The position numbers were made by a program, and so were the translations under genes. The notes beneath the pieces were generated by a model. It saw only the letters and a program-made list of their open reading frames with translations, did no database searches and was not told the origin of the DNA. From an uncultured Luminiphilus sp. (GTDB lineage Bacteria > Pseudomonadota > Gammaproteobacteria > Pseudomonadales > Halieaceae): a stretch of 64,000 bases of DNA. The stretch covers positions 1 to 64,000 of the forward strand of contig CALKDK010000009.1 of NCBI GenBank assembly GCA_938084055.1. The letters are read 5' to 3'. Of this stretch, positions 61,670 through 64,000 are shown piece by piece; position 1 is the stretch's first letter; the number at the start of each line of letters is the position of its first letter.

Positions 61670-62449
61670 CTAACTGCGAATTTTCATACCCTCAAACCGA
61701 TACTCCTCACAGGCAGCCATGACGTTCCACGGTGAACCGGTGGCGTCATCCCTCCTGCTGCCTGATACGGTCTCGCGGGCTTCAACACTGCCAAAAATAT
61801 CCAACCAGACAAAATCCGCTGTGCCCATCTCAAAGCGGGGCTCGAGTATCAGGTAACCGTAATCAACCGCCGCTTTCCCAGAGATCCAGTCGTTGTACTC
61901 CTGCTGAAATGCCGGGAGCGCCTCACTGTCGAGACCGCTGTGATAACGGCAAAAATTGAACCCTGAAAAAAAATTATCGCCAGCGCGCAGCGTCAGCTCG
62001 GGGCTGCTGTAGCCCCACCGGGGGAGAAAGGCAAAGTGCTGCTTAGGAGGATGCTCCAGAATTCCTTTGGTAGCCGCCCGCCAGGCCTCAGCATGGTCGC
62101 GCTTCCATTGAGACCAACCCGCATCCCGAGCGGCCTGGGACGGCCAGAGCAGCACCCAGACGAGGTCAAAATCTGTGGTCTCAAATTCGGGCTTGAGAAT
62201 GTTTGCTGTGATGACCTCGTAGTCACCGCCATCCACCCGCCGATTCCACTCGGTGGCAAGAACGCTGAGTTTGTCCTCAGTGAATCCAGCTTCCGTGGCG
62301 TACCACAGGTACTCCAGCACCGGCTCAGCGCCTGCCGCTTTCGGCGCAGGCGCGGCCGGTCCGCTGCCGTCAGTGGCCCCAGTTTCGGATGCATGCAAAC
62401 AACCAGCCATCAGGCACATCCATAGGGTGCTTGCCGGTCGCACTGTCAT
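61670..62449 (-). CDS. Lipoprotein with two copies of a small alpha/beta domain
   Basis: A 259-residue protein. The N-terminus is a lipoprotein signal with lipobox LMAGC (C17), followed by an Ala/Pro/Gly-rich linker. Residues about 45-130 and 155-258 look like tandem copies of one domain: each has an opening strand (VLEYLWYATEAGF; GFNFCRYHSG), a helix with a W, then a strand pattern DFDLVWVLLW or ADFVWLDIF and a helix. The second copy ends in CEEYRFEGMKIR, like the end of the 126-residue secreted protein at 48.3 kb. No function is known to me. It is not overlapping its neighbours. Confidence 0.75.
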   Translation of the reverse strand: MTVRPASTLWMCLMAGCLHASETGATDGSGPAAPAPKAAGAEPVLEYLWYATEAGFTEDKLSVLATEWNRRVDGGDYEVITANILKPEFETTDFDLVWVLLWPSQAARDAGWSQWKRDHAEAWRAATKGILEHPPKQHFAFLPRWGYSSPELTLRAGDNFFSGFNFCRYHSGLDSEALPAFQQEYNDWISGKAAVDYGYLILEPRFEMGTADFVWLDIFGSVEARETVSGSRRDDATGSPWNVMAACEEYRFEGMKIRS

Positions 62450-62651
62450 TTCAAGGCGCCTGAATCAAAGGCGGTTTTTTTCGAGGTTCGATGTGCACGC
62501 TGATCGAGCCCTGGGCACCCAGGCTCGGATGCGGCCCACCCATTTGGACGAACTATCGCGAGGCATTGGCTGGGTGCTGGTGCTGGGATCAATTGCCCAC
62601 CGTCAGCCACTCCCGGTAAGGACAGCCCAATGTACGGGCGCCTGGCTGCCG

Positions 62652-64000
62652 TCAGCATTTGATCCGCTGCATGGTCGGGTCCAGCAGAGGCCGCAGGGAG
62701 GCATCAGCGGGATAGCGCACCCCGGCGACGTCGATTTCCCACGTATCGCCGGCGATCTGGTCGGCGGTGATGGGTCCATCAGATTCGATAAAGCCCAGAC
62801 CCACTGCGCCCCCGAGGGTAAAGCCATAAGCCCCCGCACGAATGTACCCGGCGGGCTGTCCGTTTCGATACACTGTCTCGGCGTGATGCAACAGAGGCTG
62901 TGCGTCCTGAAGCCTGAATTGCAGCAATCGACGGTTGTAGCCACCCTCCTGCTTCTGCCGTGCCAATGCATCCTGACCCATAAATCCACCGGGCTTATCC
63001 AGTTTGACCGCAAAACCCAAGCCAGCCTCCAGAGGCGTGTCCATATTGTCGATATCGTGGCCGTAGTCCCGGTACCCCTTTTCCAGCCGCAGGCTGTTCA
63101 GCGCCTGCAGGCCAGCATGCCGCAGCCCGTGAGCAGCTCCCTGCTCAACGATCCGATCATAGACCTGTAGCGCGTGTTCAGTCGGAACGTAGAGCTCCCA
63201 GCCGAGCTCCCCAACGTAGGTTACACGAACCGCCAGCACCCGGGCGTAGTCAATCTCTATCTCGCGCGCGTGCAGGTAGGGAAAAGCCGCATTGGAAACG
63301 TCCGCTGTCGTCAGTGACGTGAGCAGCCCCCGGGCGCGGGGACCGTGAATATTTAACTGGGTGTAGGCCGAGGTGACGTCCGTCACAAAGGCATGGCAGT
63401 CATCGGGAAGATGACGCTCCAGCCACATCTTGACGTGGCCGTGGGCCGTATCCGAGCAGACCACCAAAAAACTATCCCTCGACAGCCGTGTCACCGTGAG
63501 ATCAGCCTCTATGCCGCCCGCAGCGTTGGTCCATGGCGTATAGACAATGCGCCCAGGCGGTACCGAAATATCGTTGCAACACAGCTGATTGAGTACGGAT
63601 TCTGCATCCCGTCCCTGAACCAGGAACTTCCCCATAAACGACATATCCATGAGCACCACGTGCTCGCGACAGGCCCTGTGTTCCGCCTCGTGATAGCCAA
63701 ACCAATTCTGCCTACCCCAGCTATATCGCTCCACGTCCGGAGTCTCTCCTGGCGGCGCGAACCAATCGGCTATTTCCCAGGCAGCACTCTCGACAAAATG
63801 GGCGCCCGCGTTTGCCAGTCGCTCATGAAGTACGGATCGTTTAACACCCCGGGCAGACCCCATCCCCAGGTTGGGGTAGTGTGGCTCATACATTTTCCCC
63901 AGAACCTCAACAACGCGATCACCAAGATAGCGCCGGTTGGCCTGGCAGGGATGAAAACGGTTTACGTTGATCCCGGTCACATCAACATCGGGCCGCCCAT
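62652..64000 (-). CDS. Dimethylglycine/sarcosine dehydrogenase-type protein, C-terminal part
   Basis: The frame is open through the right edge, so the FAD-binding N-terminus is outside the window. About 449 residues are seen. They begin RPDVDVTGINVNRFHP and EVLGKMYEPHYPN, the linker typical of FAD oxidoreductases joined to a GcvT-like folate domain, and continue with GRQNWFGYHEAEHRA, VLMDMSFMGKFLVQG, CCNDISVPPGRIVYTPWTN, YVGELGWELYVP and RLEKGYRDYGHDID, the aminomethyltransferase domain pattern. Such enzymes demethylate dimethylglycine or sarcosine and pass the one-carbon unit to tetrahydrofolate. An internal GTG at 63980 is not the true start. Confidence 0.88.
   Translation of the reverse strand, partial: GRPDVDVTGINVNRFHPCQANRRYLGDRVVEVLGKMYEPHYPNLGMGSARGVKRSVLHERLANAGAHFVESAAWEIADWFAPPGETPDVERYSWGRQNWFGYHEAEHRACREHVVLMDMSFMGKFLVQGRDAESVLNQLCCNDISVPPGRIVYTPWTNAAGGIEADLTVTRLSRDSFLVVCSDTAHGHVKMWLERHLPDDCHAFVTDVTSAYTQLNIHGPRARGLLTSLTTADVSNAAFPYLHAREIEIDYARVLAVRVTYVGELGWELYVPTEHALQVYDRIVEQGAAHGLRHAGLQALNSLRLEKGYRDYGHDIDNMDTPLEAGLGFAVKLDKPGGFMGQDALARQKQEGGYNRRLLQFRLQDAQPLLHHAETVYRNGQPAGYIRAGAYGFTLGGAVGLGFIESDGPITADQIAGDTWEIDVAGVRYPADASLRPLLDPTMQRIKC

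Noticed and set aside
1-64000. CRISPR arrays, insertion sequences, rRNA genes
   Set aside because: No regularly spaced repeats, transposase genes or rRNA-like sequence were found on reading the window.

Overview
The window reads as chromosomal DNA of a marine gammaproteobacterium. Gene order such as glyA-nrdR-ribD-ribE-ribB-ribH-nusB-thiL-pgpA, dxs-xseB-ispA and rpsF-rpsR-rplI-dnaB is gammaproteobacterial. The loci joining a TonB receptor, tryptophan-halogenase-like proteins, SapC and a cupin are typical of marine Cellvibrionales/Alteromonadales-type bacteria; a Halieaceae (OM60/NOR5)-like origin is my inference. The DNA is GC-moderate to GC-rich and densely packed, with many 4-bp stop/start overlaps. 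I see no insertion sequence, prophage or CRISPR array.

Layout. 1-13 kb: housekeeping and stress genes (SDR fragment, GNAT, zinc-ribbon protein, tRNA-Thr, coaX, birA without its DNA-binding domain, a Kef-type antiporter, ogt, cysQ, yrfG, hslR, a diguanylate cyclase, dxs, xseB, ispA). 13.9-21 kb: a long minus-strand operon for riboflavin, thiamine and one-carbon metabolism; its RibB/RibA-like fusion protein has lost motifs of both active sites. 21.1-34.1 kb: a minus-strand glycan-utilisation locus (TonB receptor, two flavin-halogenase-like proteins, SapC, a JmjC/cupin hydroxylase, GH3, Na+/solute symporter, GH16), best read as beta-1,3-glucan (laminarin) use. 34.4-48 kb: MarR regulator with an operator-like palindrome, ettA, radA, a DnaT-repeat protein plus a phage lambda P-like protein facing dnaB, then rplI, rpsR, rpsF, rlmB and rnr.

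48.7-57.9 kb is the most novel stretch: a compact biosynthetic island. Plus-strand genes encode an arginine-type amidinotransferase, a 1403-residue Pls-like NRPS (adenylation, carrier, six membrane segments and three beta-helix-like soluble modules) and a phosphopantetheinyl transferase. Convergent minus-strand genes encode SbnA and SbnB, which make L-2,3-diaminopropionate, and a DUF418 membrane protein. Together they suggest a poly- or oligo-diaminopropionate-type cationic product, possibly guanidinylated.

58.1-64 kb: tRNA-Leu followed by a palindromic, repeat-bearing spacer; a pentameric ligand-gated ion channel homologue translationally coupled to a UrtA-like binding lipoprotein with no transporter genes; a lipoprotein with two copies of a domain also seen at 48.3 kb; and the C-terminal part of a dimethylglycine/sarcosine dehydrogenase-type protein cut by the window edge. 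Everything is read by eye; no database search was possible.
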